Shown here: positions 7,920-15,308 of the stretch, one piece after another | How positions within the stretch are numbered: the first letter of the stretch is position 1 | Layout: each line of letters opens with the position of its first letter | NCBI GenBank assembly: GCA_902492895.1 | Contig: CABUNG010000001.1 | Span: forward strand, 203,600 to 267,599 | Origin: an uncultured Oscillospiraceae bacterium | Lineage (GTDB): Bacteria; Bacillota; Clostridia; Oscillospirales; Acutalibacteraceae | Reading direction: 5' to 3' | DNA length: 64,000 nt | The notes under the pieces: model-generated | Told to the model about the DNA's origin: nothing | What the model saw: the letters and a program-made list of their open reading frames with translations, nothing else | Database searches by the model: none | Program-made: the position numbers and the translations under genes

Positions 7920-8624
7920 ATGAAGCGGCAGATCCGGACCCCCTACTTTGAAATCGGGACCAAGAATTACATCTATGGCGACACGGTGCTGGAATACGCA
8001 CTGGCCGCCGATGCTGCGGCAGAAAAATACGATATCGATGTGCTGTTCATCACCCCGGCGGTGGAGATCCGCCGGATCGTGGAGCGGACGAAGCACCTGA
8101 TCGTGCTGGCGCCCTATATGGATACCCTCCGGCCGGGACGCGGCATGGCGGATATCCTGCCCGAGGCCCTGAAGGCGGCGGGCGCGGCCGGCGTGGTCGT
8201 CAATCACTGCGAAAAGCCGATGTCCCTGCCGGCCATTAAAGAGACGATTGCCCGGGCGAACGAGCTGGATATGCTGGTCTTTGCCTGCGCGGACACGATT
8301 GCGGAAGCCAAGGCCGTCGCCCAGCTGCATCCGGACATCCTCAATCCCGAACCGTCCGAACTGATCGGCGGTACGGGGAGCGGGGTCAGCAGCATGGATT
8401 TCGTCAGGGAATCCATCCGCGCGATCAAGGCGATTTATCCGGACATTCTCGTTGAGCAGGCGGCCGGGATCACCAGCGGGCAGCAGGTGTACGACTTCAT
8501 CATGGCGGGTTCAGAGGCGGCGGGGGCCGCATCGGGCATTGTCAATGCCGACGACCCGATCGCCATGATCGATGAAATGATCGCCGCGACCAGGCGGGCC
8601 GCCGACGATCTTCAAAAACGGTAG
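7920..8624 (+). CDS. Triose-phosphate isomerase paralogue (short, archaeal-type)
   Basis: 234 residues from ATG 7920; the open frame extends upstream, but the start is fixed by an AGGAAAGGTAAGGAAAAGGCG purine-rich site and by the family N-terminus (RTPYFEIGTKNYIYG with the substrate-binding Lys). The catalytic His lies in VVVNHCEKP (archaeal TIMs have NHSE), the catalytic Glu in LNPEPSELIGGTGSGVSS, and the phosphate loop near AGSEAAGAASGI. The length matches the ~225-residue archaeal enzymes, not the 250-residue housekeeping TpiA. It is flanked by the two UPF0047 genes. Such paralogues often isomerise tetrose or other short sugar phosphates, so the true substrate may differ from triose phosphate. 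Confidence 0.8.
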   Translation: MKRQIRTPYFEIGTKNYIYGDTVLEYALAADAAAEKYDIDVLFITPAVEIRRIVERTKHLIVLAPYMDTLRPGRGMADILPEALKAAGAAGVVVNHCEKPMSLPAIKETIARANELDMLVFACADTIAEAKAVAQLHPDILNPEPSELIGGTGSGVSSMDFVRESIRAIKAIYPDILVEQAAGITSGQQVYDFIMAGSEAAGAASGIVNADDPIAMIDEMIAATRRAADDLQKR

Positions 8625-8638
8625 AACGGGGGAACGGT

Positions 8639-9133
8639 ATGATTTACAAGGAATCCTTTCAGGTGCAGTCGAACGACAAGGTGTGCACCTTTCACAATGT
8701 CACCGCCAGAGCCCGGGAGATCGTGAAGCGTTCGGGCGTCCAGAACGGGATCGCGGTGGTATATTCCCATCACACCACCTGCTGCGTCATCACGCAGGAA
8801 TGCGCCTTTGATATGTCCATGACCGGGCTGGAAACCCTCCAGCAGGATCTGGTGGACGTGATGGAAACCCTGGTCCCCACCTGCCGCCGGGAAGGGCAGT
8901 ATCTCCATCCCGGTCCGAAGGCCCTGGCGTTCGCCGAGGAACACGGCGAGGACGCGAGAGGCTGCCACAACACCGATGCGCATCTGCGTTCCTCCATTGT
9001 GGGGCGTAGCGAAACCGTCGTGATCGATGAAGGGCAGCTGGATCTTGGTGAATTCGGGTTCATTTATTTCATCGACTTCGACCAGACCCGTGCCCGTCAG
9101 CGGACGGTGCAGGTCATGGTCATCGGGGAATAA
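8639..9133 (+). CDS. UPF0047/YjbQ family protein (second copy)
   Basis: 164 residues, ATG preceded by a purine-rich GGGGGAACGGT. It shares the family core with the copy at 7289 (SHHTTCCVITQE, YLHPGPKAL, NTDAHLRSSIVGRSE, LGEFGFIYFIDFDQTRARQR) but differs at many positions and lacks the C-terminal extension, so the duplication is old and the two may form a hetero-oligomer. It sits 14 bp behind the TIM paralogue. Function is not known; see the first copy. Confidence 0.8.
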   Translation: MIYKESFQVQSNDKVCTFHNVTARAREIVKRSGVQNGIAVVYSHHTTCCVITQECAFDMSMTGLETLQQDLVDVMETLVPTCRREGQYLHPGPKALAFAEEHGEDARGCHNTDAHLRSSIVGRSETVVIDEGQLDLGEFGFIYFIDFDQTRARQRTVQVMVIGE

Positions 9134-9197
9134 AGCGGCCCCAACGAGCGATTTGGCGCCCTGGCGGGTGCCAAACGCGGACAGGAGAGGACTATTT

Positions 9198-10586
9198 ATG
9201 AAAATCGGCTTACTGCCGCTGTATATCGCGCTGTATGACAAGACATCGCCGTCCATGCGTCCCCGGCTGGAGGCATTTTATGAAACCGTGGCGGGGCTGC
9301 TGGAGGACCGGGGAATGGAGGTGCTGCGGGCTTCCTTCTGCCGGCTGGAATCCGAATTCCGGCAGGCGGTTGGGCGTTTTGAGGCGGAGGGGGCGGACGT
9401 GCTGGTGACCTTGCACATGGCCTATTCGCCGTCTCTCGAATCCATCGACGTGCTCAGCGAAACCCCGCTGCCCATCGTCGTGCTCGACACCACCGAGACG
9501 CTGACCTTCACTGCCGATCAGAATCCAGTCGAGATCGATTACAACCACGGGATCCATGGCGTCATGGACATGTGCAGCATGCTCACGAGACGGGGAAAAC
9601 CGTATGCCATCGCGGCCGGACATTATCGGGAATCCGATGTCATCGACCGGGTGTGCGGATATGCACGGGCCGCCGTCGCGGCCCATTCCCTGAAGGGGGC
9701 CCGCGTCGGCCTAGTCGGCGGCGCGTTTGAGGGTATGGGCGATTTCCGTGTCTCCTATGATGAGCTGCAGGAGCGGTTCGGCATCGAGGTGGTCCCGCAG
9801 CAGGCCGAACGGCTGCGGGACTGGAACACCGCCGTGACCGAGGCCGAAGTCGAGGCCGAAATGGCCGAAAACAGGGAACAGTATGACTTCGCCGGCGATA
9901 TCGTCGAGGACGAGTACCGGGCCGCGGTCCGGTCTTGTCTGACCCTGCGAACCTGCCTGAAAGAGGAACGCTTGTCCTCCTTTTCGGTCAATTTTACCCA
10001 GATCGGCAGCCAATTCGGGCTGGAATCCATGCCGTTTCTCGAATGCTGCAAGGCCATGGAGCGGGGCATCGGCTATGCGGGCGAGGGGGACGCGTTGACG
10101 GCGGCTTTTGTGGGGGCGCTGATGCGCGGCTTTCCGGATACGACGTTCGTCGAAATTTTCTGCCCGGATTGGCAGAACAACCGGGTTTTTCTCAGCCACA
10201 TGGGGGAGATCAACTACCGCATCGCGGACACCCGGCCCTGCATCAGCCGGGTGGGCGTCAACTTCACCCCGGGCCGTTTCCCGTACGTGGGCTACGCCCG
10301 CATGAAGGGCGGGGCCGGCGTTTATGTGAATGTGTCCCGGGGACGGGATGCGTATAAGCTGGTGTTGGCCCCCGCCGAGATGATCGCGGCCGGGCAGGAC
10401 AGCTTCGGCCGCGCGATGCGGGGCTGGATGCAGCCGTCGATGACGACCGCCGCGTTCCTCGAGGCGCTCAGCCGGAACGGGGCGACGCATCACAGCGCCT
10501 TCGTCTACGGCGCGCGGGCGGAAGATATCGCGTATTTCGGCCGGCTGCTGCAGATGGAGACCGTCGTCATCGGCCATAACGGATAA
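9198..10586 (+). CDS. L-fucose/L-arabinose isomerase-like protein
   Basis: 462 residues; start at ATG 9198 behind AGGAGAGG rather than the longer upstream frame. An N-terminal Rossmann-like domain (MKIGLLPLYIALYD, ADVLVTLHMAYSPSLESID) and middle domain (SLKGARVGLVGGAFEGMGDF) match the FucI/AraA fold, as does the C-terminal EIFCPDWQNNRVFLSHMGEI segment, whose acidic residue and histidine would be metal ligands. These enzymes interconvert an aldose and a ketose with Mn2+. Together with the FGGY kinase next door this suggests isomerisation followed by phosphorylation of the imported sugar. Confidence 0.75.
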   Translation: MKIGLLPLYIALYDKTSPSMRPRLEAFYETVAGLLEDRGMEVLRASFCRLESEFRQAVGRFEAEGADVLVTLHMAYSPSLESIDVLSETPLPIVVLDTTETLTFTADQNPVEIDYNHGIHGVMDMCSMLTRRGKPYAIAAGHYRESDVIDRVCGYARAAVAAHSLKGARVGLVGGAFEGMGDFRVSYDELQERFGIEVVPQQAERLRDWNTAVTEAEVEAEMAENREQYDFAGDIVEDEYRAAVRSCLTLRTCLKEERLSSFSVNFTQIGSQFGLESMPFLECCKAMERGIGYAGEGDALTAAFVGALMRGFPDTTFVEIFCPDWQNNRVFLSHMGEINYRIADTRPCISRVGVNFTPGRFPYVGYARMKGGAGVYVNVSRGRDAYKLVLAPAEMIAAGQDSFGRAMRGWMQPSMTTAAFLEALSRNGATHHSAFVYGARAEDIAYFGRLLQMETVVIGHNG

Positions 10587-10593
10587 AGGGTGG

Positions 10594-11997
10594 GTGGATT
10601 TGAAGTATCTCATCGGACTGGATATCGGGACCTCGTCGGTCAAAGGCGTGCTCGTGAGGGAAGACGGCAGCGAAATGAAGACGGGCAAAGCGGGCTTTGC
10701 CTATACCCGAGGGGAAGACGGCGGCGTCGAGATCGGCGCGCAGGCATATATGGCCGCGTGCTGCTCCCTGCTGAAACGGCTGGCGGAAGCCGTACCGGAG
10801 GGTGGGACGCTCGGGGGACTTTCGGCCGCGTCTGCGAGCGGCAACCTGCTGCTCCTCGATGAAAACGGGCAGCCTTCCACCCCTATTTTCAATTGGCAGG
10901 ACGGCCGGGTAAACGAGGAAGCCCGGGAGGTGCTGGGTGGACTGGACGCGGAGGCACTGTATGAAAGAACGGGCTGGCCGTTCGACTTTAAAACCTTTCC
11001 GCTCGCGATGCTCTGCTGGATCAAACGCCGCAGGCCGGAGCTTTTGGAACGCTGCTCCAAGGTCTGCATGAGCACGGAATACCTCTATTACCGCCTGACC
11101 GGGCGGTGGGGGATCAGCACCTCCGCGGGTTCCCCCTTTTACCTGATCGATCAGCAGAGCGGGACGTATATCCGGGAACTGCTCGATGTGTTCGGACTCC
11201 GGGAGGAGCAGCTGCCGCGCATCGGCAGAGCCGGGGACATCGTGGGTACCGTGACCGCGGCGGGAGCGGCGGAGAGCGGGATCCCGGCCGGCACCCCGGT
11301 TGTCCTCGGCACCTTTGACCATCCGAGCGCGGCCAGAGGGGCCGGAGTGCTCGAGGAAGGGCAGATGCTCCTTTCCTGCGGCACGTCCTGGGTGGGGTTC
11401 TTCCCCCTCCGGGAGAGGCGGAAAGCCGTCGCCGCCCGCATGATCGTGGATCCGTTCCTGGAGCCGGTCGGATGCTGGGGAGGGATGGTGTCGGTCCCTT
11501 CGATATCCGACCGTATCAACGGGATGATCCGCCGGTATATCGACGATTCCGATGACCGGTTCGAGGTGTTTGCCGCCGAAGCCGCGAAGAGCGGCCTTGG
11601 CGCTGGAGGACTCGCCATCCGCCTGCTTGAGGAGCCGGACGACGAAGAGATCCGCCGTTTTCCGAAACGGCACATCGCCCGGGCTATCATGGAGGGGACG
11701 GTGAGCCTACTTGCGGAGAAGCTCGGCGGTTTGCGGGAGAAGGGTATTGCCGCCCGTTCCGCTGTCATGGTAGGCGGGCCGTCGGAAAGCCCGCTTTGGA
11801 CCCGGGTGATCGAGGAGATGACCGGGTTGTCGGTCCGGGTTATGGATGGACCGGGCGCTTTCGCCGGGGCCCTCGGCGCCGCGATGATGGCCGGGATCGC
11901 GGCTGGGTTGTATCGGGATGAGGCCGGGGCGTTTGCCGCACTTCGGAGTAACCAAGGAGGGAAAGCCGATGTTTCAGCTGCGTACGACCGCGTATGA
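10594..11997 (+). CDS. FGGY-family carbohydrate kinase
   Basis: 467 residues from GTG 10594; TTG at 10600 is a plausible alternative with better spacing to AAAGGG. ATP-binding actin-like fold: phosphate-1 motif GLDIGTSSVKGVL near the start, catalytic Asp in NWQDGRVNEEA (about residue 105), second phosphate loop LSCGTSWVGFF (about 263-273), adenosine motif VMVGGPSESPLWTRV (about 393-407). The family phosphorylates ketoses such as xylulose, ribulose and fuculose. It follows the isomerase by 7 bp, and its 3' end overlaps the amidohydrolase by 29 bp. Substrate not determinable here. Confidence 0.85.
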   Translation: MDLKYLIGLDIGTSSVKGVLVREDGSEMKTGKAGFAYTRGEDGGVEIGAQAYMAACCSLLKRLAEAVPEGGTLGGLSAASASGNLLLLDENGQPSTPIFNWQDGRVNEEAREVLGGLDAEALYERTGWPFDFKTFPLAMLCWIKRRRPELLERCSKVCMSTEYLYYRLTGRWGISTSAGSPFYLIDQQSGTYIRELLDVFGLREEQLPRIGRAGDIVGTVTAAGAAESGIPAGTPVVLGTFDHPSAARGAGVLEEGQMLLSCGTSWVGFFPLRERRKAVAARMIVDPFLEPVGCWGGMVSVPSISDRINGMIRRYIDDSDDRFEVFAAEAAKSGLGAGGLAIRLLEEPDDEEIRRFPKRHIARAIMEGTVSLLAEKLGGLREKGIAARSAVMVGGPSESPLWTRVIEEMTGLSVRVMDGPGAFAGALGAAMMAGIAAGLYRDEAGAFAALRSNQGGKADVSAAYDRV

Positions 11998-12988
11998 CCG
12001 GCAGGTTTATGAAACCGAGCTCCGGAATTTCCTGCCGGATAAGATGATCGACATCCACACCCATATCTGGAAAAACACCTTTCGCCCGCAGGGCCAGCCC
12101 AACGGCGGCTCCACCTGGATCGACATGGTGGCGGATGAGCAGACGGCGGAAAACCTGCTCGAGAGCTATCGGGAGATGTTTCCCCGCCAGATCGTTACGC
12201 CCCTGGTGTTCGGTGGCTGTTCGCACGACGTCGGGCAGTGCAACGCCTATGTGAAGGAATCAGCACAAAAATACGGATTTCCCACGCTTTTCCGAACCGA
12301 GTACAGCATGTCGCCGGACTATCTGGAAGAGGAAGTGGAAAAAAACGGCTTCTTGGGCCTCAAACCCTATCTGACCAACTGCCCGCCCTATATTCCGGTG
12401 AAGGAAATCCGCATTTTTGATTATCTGCCCTATGAACATCTGGAGGTCGCAAATAAAAACGGCTGGATCGTCATGTTGCATATTCCGCGGTCCCTGCGCC
12501 TGCGGGATCCGGTCAATGTGGCGCAGCTGATGGAGATCGAAAAACGCTACCCGAACGTCCGGCTGATCGTGGCACATGTGGGCCGCGCGTATTCAAAAGA
12601 AGACATCGGGGACGCTTTTGAGGTGCTGCGGCACACCCGCCGTATGTTGTTCGATTTCACGGCCAATGTGTGCGACGACGCAATCAAAGCGTGCCTCGAG
12701 GCCGTGGGACCCAAACGGCTGCTGTTCGGGTCGGACATGCCGATTTCTTCGATGCGGATGTACCGTGTGGTGGAAAACGGCATCTATTACAACGTGGTGC
12801 CCCGGGGGCTGTACGGCGACGTATCGGGCGATCCGCATATGCGGGAGACCGATGAACGCGACGTCACCACCATGATGTACGAAGAGCTGCGCGCGCTCAA
12901 GCGCTGCGCGGCGGAGCTGAAACTGTCAGACGGCGATATCGAAGATATCCTGTATCAGAACGCCGAGAATCTGCTGCGGGGCGTTTGA
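11969..12988 (+). CDS. Amidohydrolase-2 family TIM-barrel hydrolase (possible lactonase)
   Basis: 339 residues; the ATG at 11969 is preceded by AAGGAGG, inside the end of the kinase gene. Metal ligands are visible: MIDIHTHIWKN (HxH, about residues 24-34), a His in VMLHIPRS, another in LIVAHVGRAYS, and the Asp in LLFGSDMPISS. This is the Amidohydro_2 (ACMSD/lactonase/decarboxylase) layout. In sugar operons such enzymes often hydrolyse sugar lactones formed by a dehydrogenase, which would fit the Gfo/Idh enzyme heading the operon (inference). Last gene; a terminator follows 24 bp later. Confidence 0.75.
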   Translation: MFQLRTTAYDRQVYETELRNFLPDKMIDIHTHIWKNTFRPQGQPNGGSTWIDMVADEQTAENLLESYREMFPRQIVTPLVFGGCSHDVGQCNAYVKESAQKYGFPTLFRTEYSMSPDYLEEEVEKNGFLGLKPYLTNCPPYIPVKEIRIFDYLPYEHLEVANKNGWIVMLHIPRSLRLRDPVNVAQLMEIEKRYPNVRLIVAHVGRAYSKEDIGDAFEVLRHTRRMLFDFTANVCDDAIKACLEAVGPKRLLFGSDMPISSMRMYRVVENGIYYNVVPRGLYGDVSGDPHMRETDERDVTTMMYEELRALKRCAAELKLSDGDIEDILYQNAENLLRGV

Positions 12989-13011
12989 TCCGCGGCATAA
13001 ACCCCAGATAG

Positions 13012-13047
13012 AAAGCCCGGAAGCCTGAAAAAGGCTTCCGGGCTTTT
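13012..13047 (+). terminator. Rho-independent terminator (shared by convergent genes)
   Basis: AAAGCCCGGAAGCC / GGCTTCCGGGCTTT 14-bp stem with a 7-base loop and T-run. It ends the sugar operon; on the other strand it lies just beyond the stop of the MetRS-like gene. Confidence 0.85.
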
Positions 13048-13056
13048 GGCTTTTCA

Positions 13057-14997
13057 TCAGGAACCGAACTGTGAAGGATGCTTGCTGAAGAAATCGACGC
13101 GGGGTTCCAGGAACCGGAACCGGTGATCCGCTTCCAGGAAAAAGCGCAGCGGTTCAAAAATGAAATCCCAGCTCCAAAGGCGTTCGTCGACGGCGAGATA
13201 TTCCCGCACCATGTCGGTTCCCTCCGGAGCGAAGGGATGGAGAAGGGTGGCGGCCACCCGCACGACATGGAAGGAGTCGACCAGAATCTGTTCCCGGACA
13301 GTCCGATCGTCCGCGGCTTCGGCCCTTTTGGTTTCGGCCGCCCAATTCTTGTTCGCGTCCCGCAGATACACGTCGAGCAGATCGATGGCGCGGAACAGTT
13401 CCACGCGGTACAGGCACCACTCGTACTCTTTGATCAGGGCCTCCGACCGTTCGAGGACAGCCGTGCTGACCTCCCGATCGGGCAAGGTCCCGTCAAAATA
13501 TTTTTGCAGGGTATAGAAACAGGAACGGACGAGGCGGTTATAGACATTCGTGAGGATGTTACCCTCTACCAGCGTGGCGTCAAAGCCGGTTTGGCCCTCC
13601 ATAACGGATTTCGGCGCAAAGCTGACGCTGCGGTTGGACAGGGCCATGTGCGCAAAGTGCATACGGAGCTGCTCCGCCGTGTAGTGATCCAGCAGTTCCA
13701 TGGCTTTGGGCGGCTTGTTCGCGCTGCTGCTGCTGGCTTTCTTCTTGCCGTAAAACACATGCCGGTTGGGCACGATGACGGGCAGATGGGTCTGTCCCAA
13801 AGCCATGAACAAGCCCATTTCCGCAATGGCGTAAAAATAGATGTTGTCCTCGCCGATGAACTGAAATACGGCGGCGTCCGGATCCTCCCACCAGAGAGAC
13901 CACTCATCGGGCGAGCGGTGCTGCTGTTCAAGATAGGCTTTGGTAAAGGAAATCGGCGCCCAGAGCGATTCCGGCCACACCCAGAAGGTCAGGTCCCGGA
14001 TCCCTTCCTTTTCCGGCACGGGAATGCCCCATTCCACGTTCCCGGACAGCCGGAACGGCACCAGGGTTTTCCCCGTGCGGAACCGGACGCTCTGCTCCCG
14101 CAGCATCGAGCAGGCCTGTTCCCGGTCCTCCAGCGTGGAAAACACCAGAGCGGTCGAGGATTTGCGGGGATCGATGTCGAGCGTGTGCGCGGGCATCCGG
14201 GAACGGAGGTCTTCGATACCCTCCATATCCTCGTTCTTGACATAGATCATCGGATTTTTCAAGAATTCTTCGATGACGTTGACAAGGCTCTGCCGGCAGT
14301 TTTCCTGCTGCCGGAGCTCGTTCTGCCGGGATTTGAGCCGTTCGGAGAACCGCTCCAGATCAAAATACCAGTTCCGGACGGTTTTTAAGGACGGCGTTTT
14401 GCCGGTGGTGACGCTGATTGGATGAATCAGCTCGTTCGGGCTGTATTGGTGGCCCAGGGAGCATTCGTCGGCGTACGCCGTTTCCGAATCGCAGCCCGCG
14501 ATGGGGCAGCGCCCGGTCACCTGCCGGCCGTTCAGATATTTTCCCGACTCTTCGTCATAAAACTGCTGTACCTCATCGAGACGCAGGACCCCCGCTTCGT
14601 ACAGGCGGTTGAAAATATCCGCCGACAGCCGGCTGTGGATCTCCCCGGCCCTCCCAAGAGCGGACGCGGCGAAGATGTCGAGACTGATGCCATAGGCATC
14701 CAGAGTCTCTTTCTGCCGGGTGTGGTTCATGGCGATATAGTCTTCGATGGTGCCGGTGAATCCGTTTTCCTTCATGTTCTGATAGCTGATTTCAATCGCG
14801 GAACCGTAGCAGTCGGTTCCGGAGACGAATATCACCCGATCCGATCCGATGCGGTCGCGCAGAAACCGCGCATAGATATCCGCGTGAATAAACACTCCGC
14901 CGATATGTCCGAAATGCAGTTCTTTATTTCCGTAAGGCATGCCGCTTGTGACAATGGCCCGTTTCGGAAATACCGGCCGGTCATCCTGTGTATGCAA
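13057..14997 (-). CDS. Methionyl-tRNA-synthetase-like class I tRNA ligase
   Basis: I favour the TTG at 14997 (AAAGGAG 9 bases upstream) over ATG 15030, which lacks a Shine-Dalgarno; about 646 residues. The Rossmann catalytic domain begins RAIVTSGMPYGNKELHFGHI (HIGH-like HFGH). The zinc-knuckle region has CPIAGCDSETAYADEC, as in MetRS (CPxC...DxC). The WVWPESLW and FQFIGEDNIYFY segments are MetRS-like. The KMSKS loop is replaced by GKKKASSSSANK. An anticodon-binding helical domain follows (from about residue 450), but there is no C-terminal tRNA-binding EMAP domain. It may be the sole MetRS or a paralogue; only the whole genome can tell. Confidence 0.75.
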   Translation of the reverse strand: MHTQDDRPVFPKRAIVTSGMPYGNKELHFGHIGGVFIHADIYARFLRDRIGSDRVIFVSGTDCYGSAIEISYQNMKENGFTGTIEDYIAMNHTRQKETLDAYGISLDIFAASALGRAGEIHSRLSADIFNRLYEAGVLRLDEVQQFYDEESGKYLNGRQVTGRCPIAGCDSETAYADECSLGHQYSPNELIHPISVTTGKTPSLKTVRNWYFDLERFSERLKSRQNELRQQENCRQSLVNVIEEFLKNPMIYVKNEDMEGIEDLRSRMPAHTLDIDPRKSSTALVFSTLEDREQACSMLREQSVRFRTGKTLVPFRLSGNVEWGIPVPEKEGIRDLTFWVWPESLWAPISFTKAYLEQQHRSPDEWSLWWEDPDAAVFQFIGEDNIYFYAIAEMGLFMALGQTHLPVIVPNRHVFYGKKKASSSSANKPPKAMELLDHYTAEQLRMHFAHMALSNRSVSFAPKSVMEGQTGFDATLVEGNILTNVYNRLVRSCFYTLQKYFDGTLPDREVSTAVLERSEALIKEYEWCLYRVELFRAIDLLDVYLRDANKNWAAETKRAEAADDRTVREQILVDSFHVVRVAATLLHPFAPEGTDMVREYLAVDERLWSWDFIFEPLRFFLEADHRFRFLEPRVDFFSKHPSQFGS

Positions 14998-15068
14998 AAC
15001 TACCGTCTCCTTTGATCGCATATCTGCCATTAATATGGGTGTTTCCCGGGTGGGATATGCTTCGATTT

Positions 15069-15097
15069 ATCATACCATAGTCTTTTATTTCCTGCAA
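15069..15097 (-). promoter_or_regulatory. Promoter of the MetRS-like gene
   Basis: On the minus strand TTGCAG (15097-15092), 17 bp, TATGAT (15074-15069). Transcription would start near 15062, leaving a leader of about 65 nt with no T-box. Confidence 0.65.
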
Positions 15098-15251
15098 GAC
15101 TTTCAGGTCTGTTCCAAAACAGCGGAAAACCGCCGCAGCCCCGTGGATCTGAAGCGCCTGCCGGATCGGTTTACACATAGGAATTCTGTGGATTTACGCA
15201 TTTAAATTCGCAAAATCCATTGAATCATGGAGAGACTGGACGAAAAACATA

Positions 15252-15260
15252 TGTTATAAT
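15252..15260 (+). promoter_or_regulatory. Extended -10 promoter of the cas operon
   Basis: TGTTATAAT at 15252-15260 is a perfect extended -10 element; no good -35 box is present 17 bp upstream. It lies about 50 bp before cas3 and is divergent from the MetRS-like gene. Confidence 0.55.
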
Positions 15261-15308
15261 TTATTTGTCATATTTTAACGAATTTTGAAGAAATGGGCGA
15301 GTGAAACC

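Noticed and set aside
15031..15284. T-box riboswitch upstream of the MetRS-like gene
   Set aside because: The leader is only about 65 nt and lacks the T-box TGGNACCGCG motif and a terminator.
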